Positions 7,856-16,355 of a stretch of DNA of 64,000 nucleotides are shown here, in pieces. The notes under the pieces were generated by a model, which worked only from the letters and a program-made list of their open reading frames with translations, was not told the origin of the DNA and searched no databases. The translations under genes and the position numbers were made by a program. The stretch comes from Pedobacter foliorum (lineage in GTDB: Bacteria > Bacteroidota > Bacteroidia > Sphingobacteriales > Sphingobacteriaceae). The stretch is from the NCBI RefSeq assembly GCF_013266735.1, contig NZ_JABSNU010000005.1, positions 1 through 64,000 of the forward strand. Reading direction: 5' to 3'. Every line of letters begins with the position of its first letter. Positions within the stretch are counted from its first letter, which is position 1.

Positions 7856-9175
7856 ATGAAGAAGGTTGCATTTTATACACTAGGTTGTAAGTTGAATTTC
7901 TCTGAAACTTCAACAATTGGCAGGTTATTTACCGATGCAGGATATGCTGTGGTAGAATTTACAGAGGGGGCAGATGTGTATGTAATTAATACCTGTTCTG
8001 TTACTGAACACGCAGATAAAAAATGCCGTAAGGTAGTTAAAGAAGCATTAAAATATTCTCCTAACGCATACGTAACCATAGTTGGATGCTATGCTCAATT
8101 AAAGCCTGTTGAAATTGCCGAAATTGAAGGTGTGGATATGGTGCTTGGTGCGGCAGAAAAGTTTCGTATAGTAGAGTATATCTCTGATCTTACTAAGCAA
8201 CCTAAAGCTGTTATTCATCAGCAAAATATCGAAAAAGTAAACCATAACTTTATTGCAGCTTATTCAATTGGCGATAGAACGCGTACTTTCTTAAAAGTAC
8301 AAGACGGTTGTGATTATCCATGTACTTATTGCACTATACCTTTAGCACGTGGTGGCAGCAGAAGCGATACCATAGAAAATGTGGTAAACCGTGCTACGCA
8401 AATAGCAGAAAGCGGTGTTAAAGAAATTGTACTAACCGGTGTAAACCTTGGTGATTTTGGTATAAGAAATGGAGAACGTGAAGATAAATTCTTTGATCTG
8501 GTAAAAGCACTTGATGAGGTTGAGGGGATAGAGAGGATAAGAATTTCATCAATAGAACCAAACTTATTGAGCAACGAAATCATTGAATTTGTAGCAACAT
8601 CAAAAAGATTTGTACCTCATTTTCATATTCCACTACAATCGGGTTCTAATAAAATATTAGGCTTAATGCGCAGACGTTACCAAAGAGAATTGTACACTGA
8701 GCGCGTTGCTACAATTAAAGCATTAATACCAAATTGCTGTATCGGAGTTGATGTGATTGTTGGATTCCCTGGTGAAACACACGAAGACTTTTTAGATACT
8801 TACCAGTTCTTAAATGAACTTGATATATCGTATTTACACGTATTTACTTATTCTGAACGTGAGCAAACAGCTGCAGCCGAAATGAAAGGTGTTGTTGCCG
8901 GAAGTGCCCGTGCTGATAGAAGCAAAATGCTACACATTTTGTCTGATAAAAAGAGAAGAGCCTTTTACCAATCGCAGATTGGAACTGTAGGCGAAGTACT
9001 TTTTGAGGACGATCAGAAGAATGGTTTTATGCATGGTTTTACCAAAAACTATGTAAAAGTTAAAGCTAAATACGACCCGGTAATGGTAAATGAAATCAAA
9101 ACCGTTAAACTTGTTGAGCTTACAGCTGATGGTGAGGTAGAAGTTGCGGAAACACAAGAAGTTTTAGCGCATTAA
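7856..9175 (+). CDS. mtaB: tRNA (t6A37) methylthiotransferase MtaB
   Basis: 439 aa. It adds the 2-methylthio group to N6-threonylcarbamoyladenosine-37 of tRNAs, using two 4Fe-4S clusters and SAM. The N-terminal UPF0004 domain shows TLGCKLNFSE (Cys11), NTCSVTEHADKK (Cys47) and GCYAQ (Cys78). The radical-SAM motif CDYPCTYC gives Cys152, Cys156 and Cys159. A TRAM domain fills the last 65 residues or so. The GCKLN form and the NTCSVT-x-AD motif point to MtaB rather than RimO or MiaB. It is followed 31 bp later by lgt. Confidence 0.9.
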   Translation: MKKVAFYTLGCKLNFSETSTIGRLFTDAGYAVVEFTEGADVYVINTCSVTEHADKKCRKVVKEALKYSPNAYVTIVGCYAQLKPVEIAEIEGVDMVLGAAEKFRIVEYISDLTKQPKAVIHQQNIEKVNHNFIAAYSIGDRTRTFLKVQDGCDYPCTYCTIPLARGGSRSDTIENVVNRATQIAESGVKEIVLTGVNLGDFGIRNGEREDKFFDLVKALDEVEGIERIRISSIEPNLLSNEIIEFVATSKRFVPHFHIPLQSGSNKILGLMRRRYQRELYTERVATIKALIPNCCIGVDVIVGFPGETHEDFLDTYQFLNELDISYLHVFTYSEREQTAAAEMKGVVAGSARADRSKMLHILSDKKRRAFYQSQIGTVGEVLFEDDQKNGFMHGFTKNYVKVKAKYDPVMVNEIKTVKLVELTADGEVEVAETQEVLAH

Positions 9176-9206
9176 TCCTATATTCGCATAAAACTTTTTT
9201 ATACGT

Positions 9207-10361
9207 ATGTTTCCTACTGTATCTCATTTTTTAGAATATCTTCTCGGTATACAAGTCCCTTTACCATTTAATACATTTGGTGTTTTTGTCGCACTGGCTT
9301 TTATTGCAGGTTACTGGGCTTTTACTCAGGAGTTTAAACGTAAAGAAGCATTAGGTATTCTTCATCCGATAAAAAAAACAATAACTGTTGGTAAACCTGC
9401 TACTACAATTGAACTGGTTTATAATGGAATATTTGGTTTCCTGATAGGCTATAAATTGGTTTACGCGCTTTTAAATTATCAACTTTTTGTGAGTGATGCT
9501 CAAACGGTACTACTTTCATTAAAAGGTAATATACTTGGAGGTTTGTTTTTTGCCGGCCTGTTTGCGTATTGGGATTATAAAGAGAAAAATGCTCATAAAT
9601 TACCAAAACCAAAAACTGTTGAAGTAGTACAACACCCTTACGAATTAATGGGTTCATTGATAGTTTGGGCTGCTGTATGGGGATTCCTTGGGGCAAAGAT
9701 ATTTGACAACCTTGAGCATTGGGATACTTTTGTAAAAGATCCGATTGGTAGTTTATTGTCGTTTAGTGGTTTAACGTTTTACGGTGGACTGATTTGCGGT
9801 GGTGCTGCGGTTTTATATATCGCAAGGAAAAACAACATTAAAGTATTACATATGCTTGATATTGGCGGACCGGGTATGATGCTTGCGTATAGCGTAGGCA
9901 GAATTGGTTGCCATATGTCGGGAGATGGAGATTGGGGTATCCCTAATTTAAATCCTAAGCCACTTTCATGGCTTCCAGACTGGTTATGGGCTTATACTTA
10001 TCCAAATAACGTTGCTAACGAAGGAAATCCAATTGCAGGTTGTGTAGGTAGGTTCTGTAATGAATTGCCTCAACCGGTATATCCAACACCAATATACGAG
10101 GTAATAGTATGTTTTATACTGTTCCTAATCTTATGGAAGATTCGTGACCGCATTAAATCTCCCGGAACGATGTTTGGTATATATTTAATGTTAAACGGTC
10201 TGGAACGCTTCTTTGTTGAGTTGATCAGGGTAAATACTAAATATAATGTTGCCGGTATACATTTTACCCAAGCTGAATTAATTTCAAGTATCCTGTTTTT
10301 GTCGGGTCTAGCACTGGTTTCATATTCTTTGAAAAACAAAGAAAAGCTGGCTAATTATTAA
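9207..10361 (+). CDS. lgt: Prolipoprotein diacylglyceryl transferase
   Basis: 384 aa inner-membrane enzyme that moves diacylglycerol from phosphatidylglycerol to the lipobox cysteine of prolipoproteins. At least seven hydrophobic segments are visible. Conserved elements are LTFYGGLICGG near residue 190, the signature-like SVGRIGCHMSGDGDWG near 229, and PTPIYE near 292. The protein is longer than the roughly 270 aa of proteobacterial Lgt because of loops after the first membrane segments and around residues 240-275. Several lipoprotein substrates are encoded in this window (13479, 26012, 28126, 31172, 36552, 41835). Confidence 0.92.
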   Translation: MFPTVSHFLEYLLGIQVPLPFNTFGVFVALAFIAGYWAFTQEFKRKEALGILHPIKKTITVGKPATTIELVYNGIFGFLIGYKLVYALLNYQLFVSDAQTVLLSLKGNILGGLFFAGLFAYWDYKEKNAHKLPKPKTVEVVQHPYELMGSLIVWAAVWGFLGAKIFDNLEHWDTFVKDPIGSLLSFSGLTFYGGLICGGAAVLYIARKNNIKVLHMLDIGGPGMMLAYSVGRIGCHMSGDGDWGIPNLNPKPLSWLPDWLWAYTYPNNVANEGNPIAGCVGRFCNELPQPVYPTPIYEVIVCFILFLILWKIRDRIKSPGTMFGIYLMLNGLERFFVELIRVNTKYNVAGIHFTQAELISSILFLSGLALVSYSLKNKEKLANY

Positions 10362-10375
10362 AATCTGTTTCTGAA

Positions 10376-11170
10376 TTGAATTACGAATTAATATGTTCTA
10401 AAGTAATTGCTGTTACTCGTTTAACAGGCAATTTTATACGAAAAGAGTCAATGAATTTCGATGCAGCTGCTGTCGAATTTAAAGGCTTAAATGACATGGT
10501 TTCTTATGTTGATAAGAGCGCCGAGAAGTTGTTGGTTAGAAATTTATCCAAACTGATTCCGGAAGCAGGCTTCACTACAGAAGAAGAAACGATAAATACT
10601 AAGGGGCCTGTGTACAATTGGATTATAGATCCATTAGATGGTACTACTAACTTTATTCATGGTGTACCTACCTATTCTATAAGTATTGCATTGTACGAAG
10701 AGGATAAGCCTGTTGTTGGTGTAGTTTACGAGATAAACCGTGGTGAGATGTTTTATACTTACAAAGGCGGCGAAGCTTTCTTAAATAACAAAGCGATTAG
10801 GGTTTCTTCCAGACCTACTTTAGCAGATTGTTTACTTGCTACAGGGTTTCCATATTATCAATTTGAAAAACAAGCGCAATACATGAAACTGCTTTCAGAA
10901 ATGATGCAGAAAAGTCATGGTTTAAGGCGTATAGGTTCAGCTGCGGTTGATTTGGCCTATGTGGCTTGTGGTAGATTTGATGCTTTCTTTGAGTATAATC
11001 TAAATGCATGGGATGTTGCTGCCGGAGCTTATCTGGTACAGCAGGCCGGGGGAAATGTAATGAACTTTACAGGAGGTGAGGAGTTCATTGAAACCAGAGA
11101 AATTCTGGCTACAAATGCATTGATTGATGGAGAAATACTAGAGGCTATTAAACGAACCTTTAATAGTTAA
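10376..11170 (+). CDS. Inositol monophosphatase family protein
   Basis: 264 aa, close to SuhB and other inositol-1-phosphatases. Metal- and phosphate-binding motifs are EEETIN near 66, the IDPLDGTTNF motif near residue 85, and WDVAAGAYLVQQAGG near 216. Substrate specificity cannot be set; related enzymes also act on other sugar or nucleotide phosphates. The start is a TTG at 10376, 14 bp after the lgt stop. The next in-frame ATG (10450) would remove the conserved first helix and there is no upstream ATG before a stop. Transcription ends at the 30-bp palindrome at 11295. Confidence 0.85.
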   Translation: MNYELICSKVIAVTRLTGNFIRKESMNFDAAAVEFKGLNDMVSYVDKSAEKLLVRNLSKLIPEAGFTTEEETINTKGPVYNWIIDPLDGTTNFIHGVPTYSISIALYEEDKPVVGVVYEINRGEMFYTYKGGEAFLNNKAIRVSSRPTLADCLLATGFPYYQFEKQAQYMKLLSEMMQKSHGLRRIGSAAVDLAYVACGRFDAFFEYNLNAWDVAAGAYLVQQAGGNVMNFTGGEEFIETREILATNALIDGEILEAIKRTFNS

Positions 11171-11188
11171 TCAGATAGGTATACACCT

Positions 11189-11276
11189 CGTCATCCTGAA
11201 TTTATTTCAGGACCTCGCACTAGCAAGGCTTTCTTTCTCTTGAGAGGTCCTGACCCTGAACTAAATTCAGGATTAC
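11189..11276. repeat. Dispersed hairpin repeat, right arm disturbed
   Basis: The left arm (11189-11216, CGTCATCCTGAA... to GACCTC) and the conserved loop (GCACTAGCAAGGC, then CTTTCTTTCTCTTG) match other copies. The right arm begins GAGGTCCTGA but then has about 8 extra bases before continuing into TAAATTCAGGAT, so full pairing is broken. It belongs to the same family as 33730 and 47185. Confidence 0.75.
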
Positions 11277-11294
11277 AATCGGCTAAAGGCCGAG

Positions 11295-11357
11295 TATATA
11301 TTATAACAAAAAAGGCTCTGTATCATCGATACAGAGCCTTTTTTGTTATAATATATA
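11295..11357. terminator. Perfect 30-bp bidirectional terminator
   Basis: Arms 11295-11324 and 11328-11357 are exact reverse complements around the loop ATC. The core GGCTCTGTATC is flanked by an A-run and a T-run, so each strand has a hairpin followed by T residues. It can end both the inositol-phosphatase gene (+) and the Nfu gene (-), whose stop is 8 bp away. Confidence 0.88.
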
Positions 11358-11364
11358 AATCAGC

Positions 11365-11916
11365 TTACAAAGCTTCAGATACTACTTCTTTTACTTCAGG
11401 AACCATACGTTGCAATAGGTTCTGAATTCCAGATTTCAAAGTGATTGTAGATGATGGACATCCGCTGCATGAACCTCTAAGTTCAACAGTTACCACGCCG
11501 TCATCAAATGATTTGTAGCTGATTGCACCACCATCCTGTTCAACTGCAGGGCGAACATAATCGTGCAAGATTTGTTGTATTTTAATCTCAAGATCCGTTC
11601 CTTCAAAAGTAGGCGTCTCATCAGATGTTTCTTCTTTTATTTTATATTCAGACTCAACCGCTCCTTTAACAAATTCTTTAAGAATCGGTTCGATATCTGG
11701 CCATTCAACACCTTCAGTTTTTGTAATTGTAACAAAGTTACTTGCAAAAAACACACCATTAACAAAGTTGAATTTAAACAGTTCCTTTGCAAATGGAGAG
11801 TGCTCAGCACTTTCTTTAGTTGCGAAATCTTCACTGCCATTGATCAATAACTTATTGACCATGAATTTCATTGTAGCAGGGTTCGGAGTTTGTTCAGTAT
11901 ATACGTTGATAGTCAT
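11365..11916 (-). CDS. Nfu-type iron-sulfur cluster scaffold/carrier
   Basis: 183 aa. Residues 1-88 form the Nfu N-terminal domain (TEQTPNPATMKFMVN), and residues about 105-183 the NifU-like domain with VRPAVEQDGG and the cluster-binding CSGC (Cys150, Cys153). It probably carries 4Fe-4S clusters to targets such as MtaB in this window. The order Nfu_N then NifU is that of eukaryotic and bacteroidotal Nfu proteins; it lacks the A-type domain of E. coli NfuA. Confidence 0.9.
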   Translation of the reverse strand: MTINVYTEQTPNPATMKFMVNKLLINGSEDFATKESAEHSPFAKELFKFNFVNGVFFASNFVTITKTEGVEWPDIEPILKEFVKGAVESEYKIKEETSDETPTFEGTDLEIKIQQILHDYVRPAVEQDGGAISYKSFDDGVVTVELRGSCSGCPSSTITLKSGIQNLLQRMVPEVKEVVSEAL

Positions 11917-11994
11917 TGTCTTCTTTTTTTCTACAAAAATAAATAATTCGCCGATGCAATTTCAGGTATCGATGTCTGTTTTAGGTCATTATAT

Positions 11995-13341
11995 CTAAAA
12001 CACGCCTGTGTAGTTAAAAGGAGTAATTTTCTTTAGCTCCTGTTTAATCTGATCACTTACCGCTAATCCATCAATGAAGTCGGCCATAGTTGTAGCTGTA
12101 ATCTTCTGATTGGTACGTGTAAGGTCTTTAAGTGCCTCATATGGATTCGGATAAGCCTCTCTTCTAAGAACAGTCTGTATAGCCTCTGCTACAACAGCCC
12201 AGTTGTTTTCAAGATCAGCTTCGATAGCATCATTATTTAGTAATAATTTATTTAAACCTCTTAAAGTAGATGCCATAGCAATGTTAGTGTGAGCCAAAGG
12301 AACACCTACATTTCTAAGTACAGTCGAATCTGTAAGATCTCTTTGTAAACGAGAAATTGGCAATTTAGCAGCAAAGAATTCAAATAAAGCATTTGCGATA
12401 CCGGCATTACCTTCAGCGTTTTCAAAATCAATAGGGTTTACTTTATGAGGCATTGCAGAAGAACCAACTTCACCTTCTTTAATTTTTTGCTTAAAGTAGT
12501 TTTTAGAAATGTAGGCCCAAATATCTCTGTCGAGATCAATAATGATGTTGTTAATTCTTTTTAAAGCATCACATTGCGCCGCAAACTGATCATAATGTTC
12601 AATTTGAGTGGTGTATTGAGGACGAGTAAGACCTAATATTTCGTTTACAAAGTTATTAGAGAAATCTACCCAGTTTACATTAGGGTAAGCAATGTGGTGT
12701 GCATTAAAGTTTCCTGTTGCACCGCCAAATTTTGCGCTGTTAGGAATGTTCTTTAAAGCGTTTAATTGAATCTCTAAACGTTCTGCAAATACCATAAACT
12801 CTTTACCTAGTTTAGTAGGAGAGGCAGGTTGGCCATGCGTATGTGCAAGTAAAGGCACATCTTTCCATTCGGTAGCCAGGCTTTTTATTTTAGCTATTAA
12901 TTCTGCAATTTGAGGATAGTAAACCTCGTTTAGCGCAAGTTTAATAGTATATGGTATCGCGGTGTTGTTAATATCCTGAGATGTTAACCCGAAATGGATA
13001 AATTCTTTATAAGCTTCAAGACCTAATTGATCAAATTGTTTCTTTATAAAATATTCAACCGCTTTAACGTCGTGATTAGTGATTTTTTCAGTGTCTTTAA
13101 TTTCCTGAGCATGAGTATCGTTGAACTGCTCATGAATTAGGCGTAATTTACTATAAATAGATTTATCGAATTCTTTTAAACCAGGCAGGCCAGTTTCGCA
13201 AAGTGCTATAAAGTATTCGATTTCTACAAATACTCTGTATTTTATTAAAGCTGACTCTGAAAAATATTTAGAAAGGCTTTGTGTAGTGTTTCTATAACGA
13301 CCATCAACTGGAGAAATAGCTTGAAGAGGAGATAAATTCAT
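11995..13341 (-). CDS. purB: Adenylosuccinate lyase
   Basis: 448 aa; catalyses two steps of purine synthesis, SAICAR to AICAR and adenylosuccinate to AMP, each releasing fumarate. The family signature GSSAMPHKVNPIDFENAEGN lies near residues 288-307. HTHGQPASPTKLG near 163 supplies the catalytic His region, and TSQDINNTA near 120 is also typical. The length and the start PLQAISPVDGRY match the long PurB type. It has its own promoter box (13365-13372) and is not clearly in an operon. Confidence 0.95.
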   Translation of the reverse strand: MNLSPLQAISPVDGRYRNTTQSLSKYFSESALIKYRVFVEIEYFIALCETGLPGLKEFDKSIYSKLRLIHEQFNDTHAQEIKDTEKITNHDVKAVEYFIKKQFDQLGLEAYKEFIHFGLTSQDINNTAIPYTIKLALNEVYYPQIAELIAKIKSLATEWKDVPLLAHTHGQPASPTKLGKEFMVFAERLEIQLNALKNIPNSAKFGGATGNFNAHHIAYPNVNWVDFSNNFVNEILGLTRPQYTTQIEHYDQFAAQCDALKRINNIIIDLDRDIWAYISKNYFKQKIKEGEVGSSAMPHKVNPIDFENAEGNAGIANALFEFFAAKLPISRLQRDLTDSTVLRNVGVPLAHTNIAMASTLRGLNKLLLNNDAIEADLENNWAVVAEAIQTVLRREAYPNPYEALKDLTRTNQKITATTMADFIDGLAVSDQIKQELKKITPFNYTGVF

Positions 13342-13364
13342 GAATTTGACTTATTTTACAAGCG

Positions 13365-13372
13365 CAAATGTA
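13365..13372 (-). promoter_or_regulatory. Candidate -7 box of purB
   Basis: On the minus strand the bases read TACATTTG, a match to TAnnTTTG, 23 bp before the purB ATG. A leader of roughly 18 nt would result. No TTTG is found at -33. Confidence 0.4.
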
Positions 13373-13428
13373 GCATTTATTAGCCTTTTAATGAAGTAAG
13401 GTTGCTGAAAAGCAAAAGTTTGGACAAG

Positions 13429-13462
13429 AAAAAAGGCTTTGGAAATATCCAAAGCCTTTTTT
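13429..13462. terminator. Symmetric intrinsic terminator
   Basis: Perfect 14-bp stem (13429-13442 with 13449-13462), loop AAATAT, core GGCTTTGG flanked by six A and six T. It lies 16 bp beyond the stop of the small lipoprotein gene on the minus strand and shields the purB promoter from read-through. Confidence 0.88.
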
Positions 13463-13478
13463 ATAAGTTGCTTTTTGA

Positions 13479-13688
13479 CTAGTGTTTAGCAGCTGAATCA
13501 ACAGGAGCAGTAACAGCTGCAGCTGAATCTTTCTTAGCAGTATCAACAACAGTAGTATCAACAGTTGCAACAGCTGAAGAATCAACTACTGAAGTGTCAG
13601 TAGTATCTGCTTTTTTCTCAGAGTTACAAGCTGCTACTGATAAAGAGATTGCTAAAGCTAAAAAGCCAAATTTAAATGCGTTTTTCAT
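13479..13688 (-). CDS. Small low-complexity lipoprotein
   Basis: 69 aa. The N-terminus is a lipoprotein signal with lipobox SVAAC (Cys21); the rest is an Ala/Asp/Ser/Thr/Val-rich, probably disordered tail of near-repeats such as VVDSSA and VVDTAK. No enzyme motif. It is divergent from the ECF sigma-factor gene, and the shared spacer holds repeated GGGTTAC motifs, so it may belong to that regulon. A typical short Bacteroidota lipoprotein of unknown function. Confidence 0.75.
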   Translation of the reverse strand: MKNAFKFGFLALAISLSVAACNSEKKADTTDTSVVDSSAVATVDTTVVDTAKKDSAAAVTAPVDSAAKH

Positions 13689-13746
13689 TCTAATTCTATT
13701 TTAAATAATTAATTAATTTTACAGATTAATACAGTAAAGTCTAAAA

Positions 13747-13874
13747 GGTAACCCACCTAATTAAAAAAAAATAAAAAATATTTTAATGGCGGGTTACTGG
13801 GTTACTCTTTATAGTATTGCCGTATTAAAGGAAGAAATAAAAAAAGTAATTTTTTTTGTTATCATTGGGTTACC
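13747..13874. promoter_or_regulatory. Repeated GGGTTAC motifs in a divergent promoter region
   Basis: GGTAACCC occurs at 13747-13754. Its reverse complement GGGTTAC(C) occurs at 13791-13797, 13799-13805 and 13867-13874. The motifs sit between the divergent small lipoprotein and ECF sigma genes, which are otherwise separated by AT-rich DNA. AAC-containing -35 elements are common for ECF sigma factors, so these may be recognition sites of the sigma factor or of a regulator. Confidence 0.4.
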
Positions 13875-13895
13875 ATTCACGTTTAAATGTATTAA

Positions 13896-14465
13896 TTGGT
13901 GAGTAATAAGTTAAGCAGTTCAGTTCCAACAGATAGAGAGGTAGTTTTAGGGGTCTTAAATAACTCAGAAGAAGCGCTAAATAAATTGTATACGGGGTAT
14001 TTTCCGATGATTTTGCAGTTTATTTTAAATAATAACGGTGATGAAGATGATGCGAAAGATGTGTATCAGGAAGGCATAATTGTTTTATATAATAAAATTA
14101 AAAGCGGAGATTTCGAGTTAAGCAGCAAACTAAAAACATATATATACTCAGTTTGCAGACGTATTTGGTTAAAGAAACTTGCCCAGCAAAGCAAGAAAAC
14201 AAATAACATCTCTGACTTTGAGGATGTGATAGCGATAGATGAGGATGTTGAACAGCACGAAGAGAAGGATAGGCAGTTTGATAAAATGCAAGAAGCACTC
14301 CTTCACCTAGGTGAACCCTGCAAAACCATTATTCAGGACTTTTATATTAACAACCTTTCCATGCAGGAAATTTGTGAAAAGTTTGGGTATACAAATACCG
14401 ATAACGCTAAAACACAAAAGTATAAATGCTTGCAAAGGTTAAAGAAATTATTTTTTCAATCGTGA
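13896..14465 (+). CDS. ECF-type RNA polymerase sigma factor
   Basis: 189 aa with sigma region 2 at about residues 25-95 (ALNKLYTGYFPMILQFI, DAKDVYQEGIIVLYNKI, LKTYIYSVCRRIWLKKL) and region 4 at about 130-185 (LGEPCKTIIQDFYINNLSMQEICEKFGY). An acidic linker joins them. The start is TTG at 13896 or GTG at 13899; no ATG is in frame before a stop. The next gene starts 1 bp after its stop and encodes a membrane-anchored protease with an anti-sigma-like cytoplasmic part, so the two probably form a regulatory pair. Confidence 0.87.
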   Translation: MVSNKLSSSVPTDREVVLGVLNNSEEALNKLYTGYFPMILQFILNNNGDEDDAKDVYQEGIIVLYNKIKSGDFELSSKLKTYIYSVCRRIWLKKLAQQSKKTNNISDFEDVIAIDEDVEQHEEKDRQFDKMQEALLHLGEPCKTIIQDFYINNLSMQEICEKFGYTNTDNAKTQKYKCLQRLKKLFFQS

Positions 14466-14466
14466 T

Positions 14467-15555
14467 ATGAGGAACGAAATAGAGTTAGAGGGTATAATTG
14501 AAGATTACCTAAATGGTAAACTTTCTGAAGCAGAAGCTACCGCTTTTGAGCAATTGCGCTTAAATGATCCAACTGTTGATCATAAAGTTGTTGCACATAA
14601 GGTTTTTCTGGATTCATTGAAAGATTATGCTTCAAATCTTGATTTGAAAAACAAGATGGATCATGCACATGATCAGATCGATGTTGATGCATTGAGTAAA
14701 AAGCTTGGGCCCCACCCTTCGTTTATTGTTAATCTGTGGCGCAAAAATAAATCAGCGATCGCCGTGGCTGCCTCTTTTATATTGTTAACAGTTGTTACTA
14801 TTTACTCTATACAACAAACTACAGAGCAGACAGGAAGCTACAAGCAGATGAGCGCAGAGCTTAGTAAACTTAAAAGTTCTACTAGTAACTTAATAAGAGA
14901 AGTAAAATCAAGTCAGACCACTAAGGCTGCAGTGAAACCTGTTAAATTTGGTGGAACTGGTTTTGCTATTTCATCTAATGGTTATATTTTAACTAGTTAC
15001 CATGTAATTGAAAAATCTGATAGTATTTATGTGCAGAACAGTAAAGGTGACATGTATAAGGTAGATATTACCTATAAAGATCCTACAAATGACATTGCCA
15101 TTCTTAAAATTATAGATAAAAACTTCTCATTGGCCTCTTTACCTTATTCATTGAAAAAAGGAAGAGTTGGAATGGGAGAGTCTGTTTATACCCTTGGTTA
15201 TCCTAAAGATGATATCGTATTTGGAAAAGGTTATTTAAGTTCACAAAGTGGTTTTAATGGTGATACTTTAGCTTACCAGGTTTCTCTTGATGTTAATCCG
15301 GGTAATAGCGGAGGTCCATTATTAGATAACAACGGGAATATCATTGGTATAATCAATGCTAAAGAAAGCTATACAGATGGAGCAACATTTGCCGTAAAAG
15401 CTAAGTTTCTTCAGGAAGCATTAAGCTCAATCCCTCAGGATTCTGTTGTTGGAAAGATATCTTCAGTTAGAAAAAGCCAATTGTATAAATTAGAGCCATC
15501 AAAACAACTTTCTAAGGTTCAAGAATATGTTTTCATGGTAAAAGGTTATAATTAA
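14467..15555 (+). CDS. Membrane-anchored trypsin-like protease with anti-sigma-like N-domain
   Basis: 362 aa. Residues 1-90 are cytoplasmic and begin IIEDYLNGKLSEAEATAFEQL, the pattern of putative zinc-finger-less anti-sigma domains in this phylum. Residues 96-115 are one membrane helix. A coiled linker (about 125-150) is followed by a periplasmic HtrA/DegS-like trypsin fold with a complete triad: His179 (TSYHVIE), Asp209 (PTNDIAIL) and Ser281 (NPGNSGGPL). There is no PDZ domain. It is translationally linked to the sigma factor gene just before it. The simplest model is a sensor protease that binds the sigma factor and responds to envelope stress, but this is inferred from layout. Confidence 0.82.
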   Translation: MRNEIELEGIIEDYLNGKLSEAEATAFEQLRLNDPTVDHKVVAHKVFLDSLKDYASNLDLKNKMDHAHDQIDVDALSKKLGPHPSFIVNLWRKNKSAIAVAASFILLTVVTIYSIQQTTEQTGSYKQMSAELSKLKSSTSNLIREVKSSQTTKAAVKPVKFGGTGFAISSNGYILTSYHVIEKSDSIYVQNSKGDMYKVDITYKDPTNDIAILKIIDKNFSLASLPYSLKKGRVGMGESVYTLGYPKDDIVFGKGYLSSQSGFNGDTLAYQVSLDVNPGNSGGPLLDNNGNIIGIINAKESYTDGATFAVKAKFLQEALSSIPQDSVVGKISSVRKSQLYKLEPSKQLSKVQEYVFMVKGYN

Positions 15556-15583
15556 TAGGTAAGAGATAGTTAACGCATCTAAT

Positions 15584-15614
15584 AAAGGGTTTGTATCATT
15601 GATACAGACCTTTT
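15584..15614 (+). terminator. Intrinsic terminator of the sigma/protease operon
   Basis: GGTTTGTATC (15588-15597), loop ATT, GATACAGACC (15601-15610) with one T-G pair, extended by A/T pairs and followed by TTTTG. The hairpin centre TGTATCATTGATACA closely resembles that of the terminator at 11295. Confidence 0.75.
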
Positions 15615-15665
15615 GTATTTATATAGCCGTCATCCTGATATCCCCTTGTATTGGCTAGATTTTAT

Positions 15666-16220
15666 TTACAAGCTATCAGGTTTAAATCCAATTCGTATTC
15701 TTGGAGGATTTGGATTTTCATGCCTTTCAAGTAACTCATCGAGATAACGAAATACGATTTCCATGTTTTTATCCTGATTGTCTAGTTTGTTCTTGATTTT
15801 CTCGATCTCTAATCGGATTTCTGTATTGTCTGCTAGCATATGGCGTATACGGGTAAATATCCTCATGATTTGAATGTTTACTGCTATAGCTCTGTCACTG
15901 TTAAGTATACCGGACAACATAGCCACTCCCTGTTCCGTGAAAACGTAAGGAGATTTTCGTGTTCCGCCCCAACTTGATGTTCCATTTTGGAACATCAAGT
16001 TTTTAAACTCATCATCTGTTAATTGAAACATAAAATCTTCATCAGGAAAACGTTTTAAATTTCTGCTAACTGCTTTATTTAGATTACGTGTCTGTACCTC
16101 ATATAATTCTGCAAGATCTTTGTCAATCATCACTTTCATCCCTCTGATGTGATATATTTTATTCATTACTAATTCATCAGGAACTAATAGCTCATTAGTT
16201 TTTTTACTCATGTAGCTCAA
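15666..16220 (-). CDS. ORF6N domain protein
   Basis: 184 aa. Residues about 14-100 match the ORF6N DNA-binding-type domain found in phage antirepressors and in many bacterial accessory genes (YHIRGMKVMIDKDLAELYEVQTRNLNKAVSRN, RFPDEDFMFQL, RKSPYVFTEQGVAMLS, read as separate blocks). The rest is helical with a predicted coiled coil at about 128-170. No other phage gene is nearby, so it is probably a domesticated or solitary accessory gene. Met1 or Met4 (16211) could be the start. Confidence 0.85.
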   Translation of the reverse strand: MSYMSKKTNELLVPDELVMNKIYHIRGMKVMIDKDLAELYEVQTRNLNKAVSRNLKRFPDEDFMFQLTDDEFKNLMFQNGTSSWGGTRKSPYVFTEQGVAMLSGILNSDRAIAVNIQIMRIFTRIRHMLADNTEIRLEIEKIKNKLDNQDKNMEIVFRYLDELLERHENPNPPRIRIGFKPDSL

Positions 16221-16355
16221 TTATTTAAATAATAAACTTGATATTTAACAAGGTCAAATCTATATCCAAATATTGCACAAGTGTTAATTTCTTTTAAGGA
16301 ATATTTCACCTCACAGCCTCCTTGCGTTTTTAATTCGACGAGGATTGCAAATAAA

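Noticed and set aside
15631..15665. GTCATCCTGATATCC as an eighth hairpin-repeat copy
   Set aside because: Only the outermost arm bases are present, with no loop or second arm.
15666..16220. ORF6N gene as sign of a prophage
   Set aside because: No other phage gene, repeat or attachment site surrounds it.
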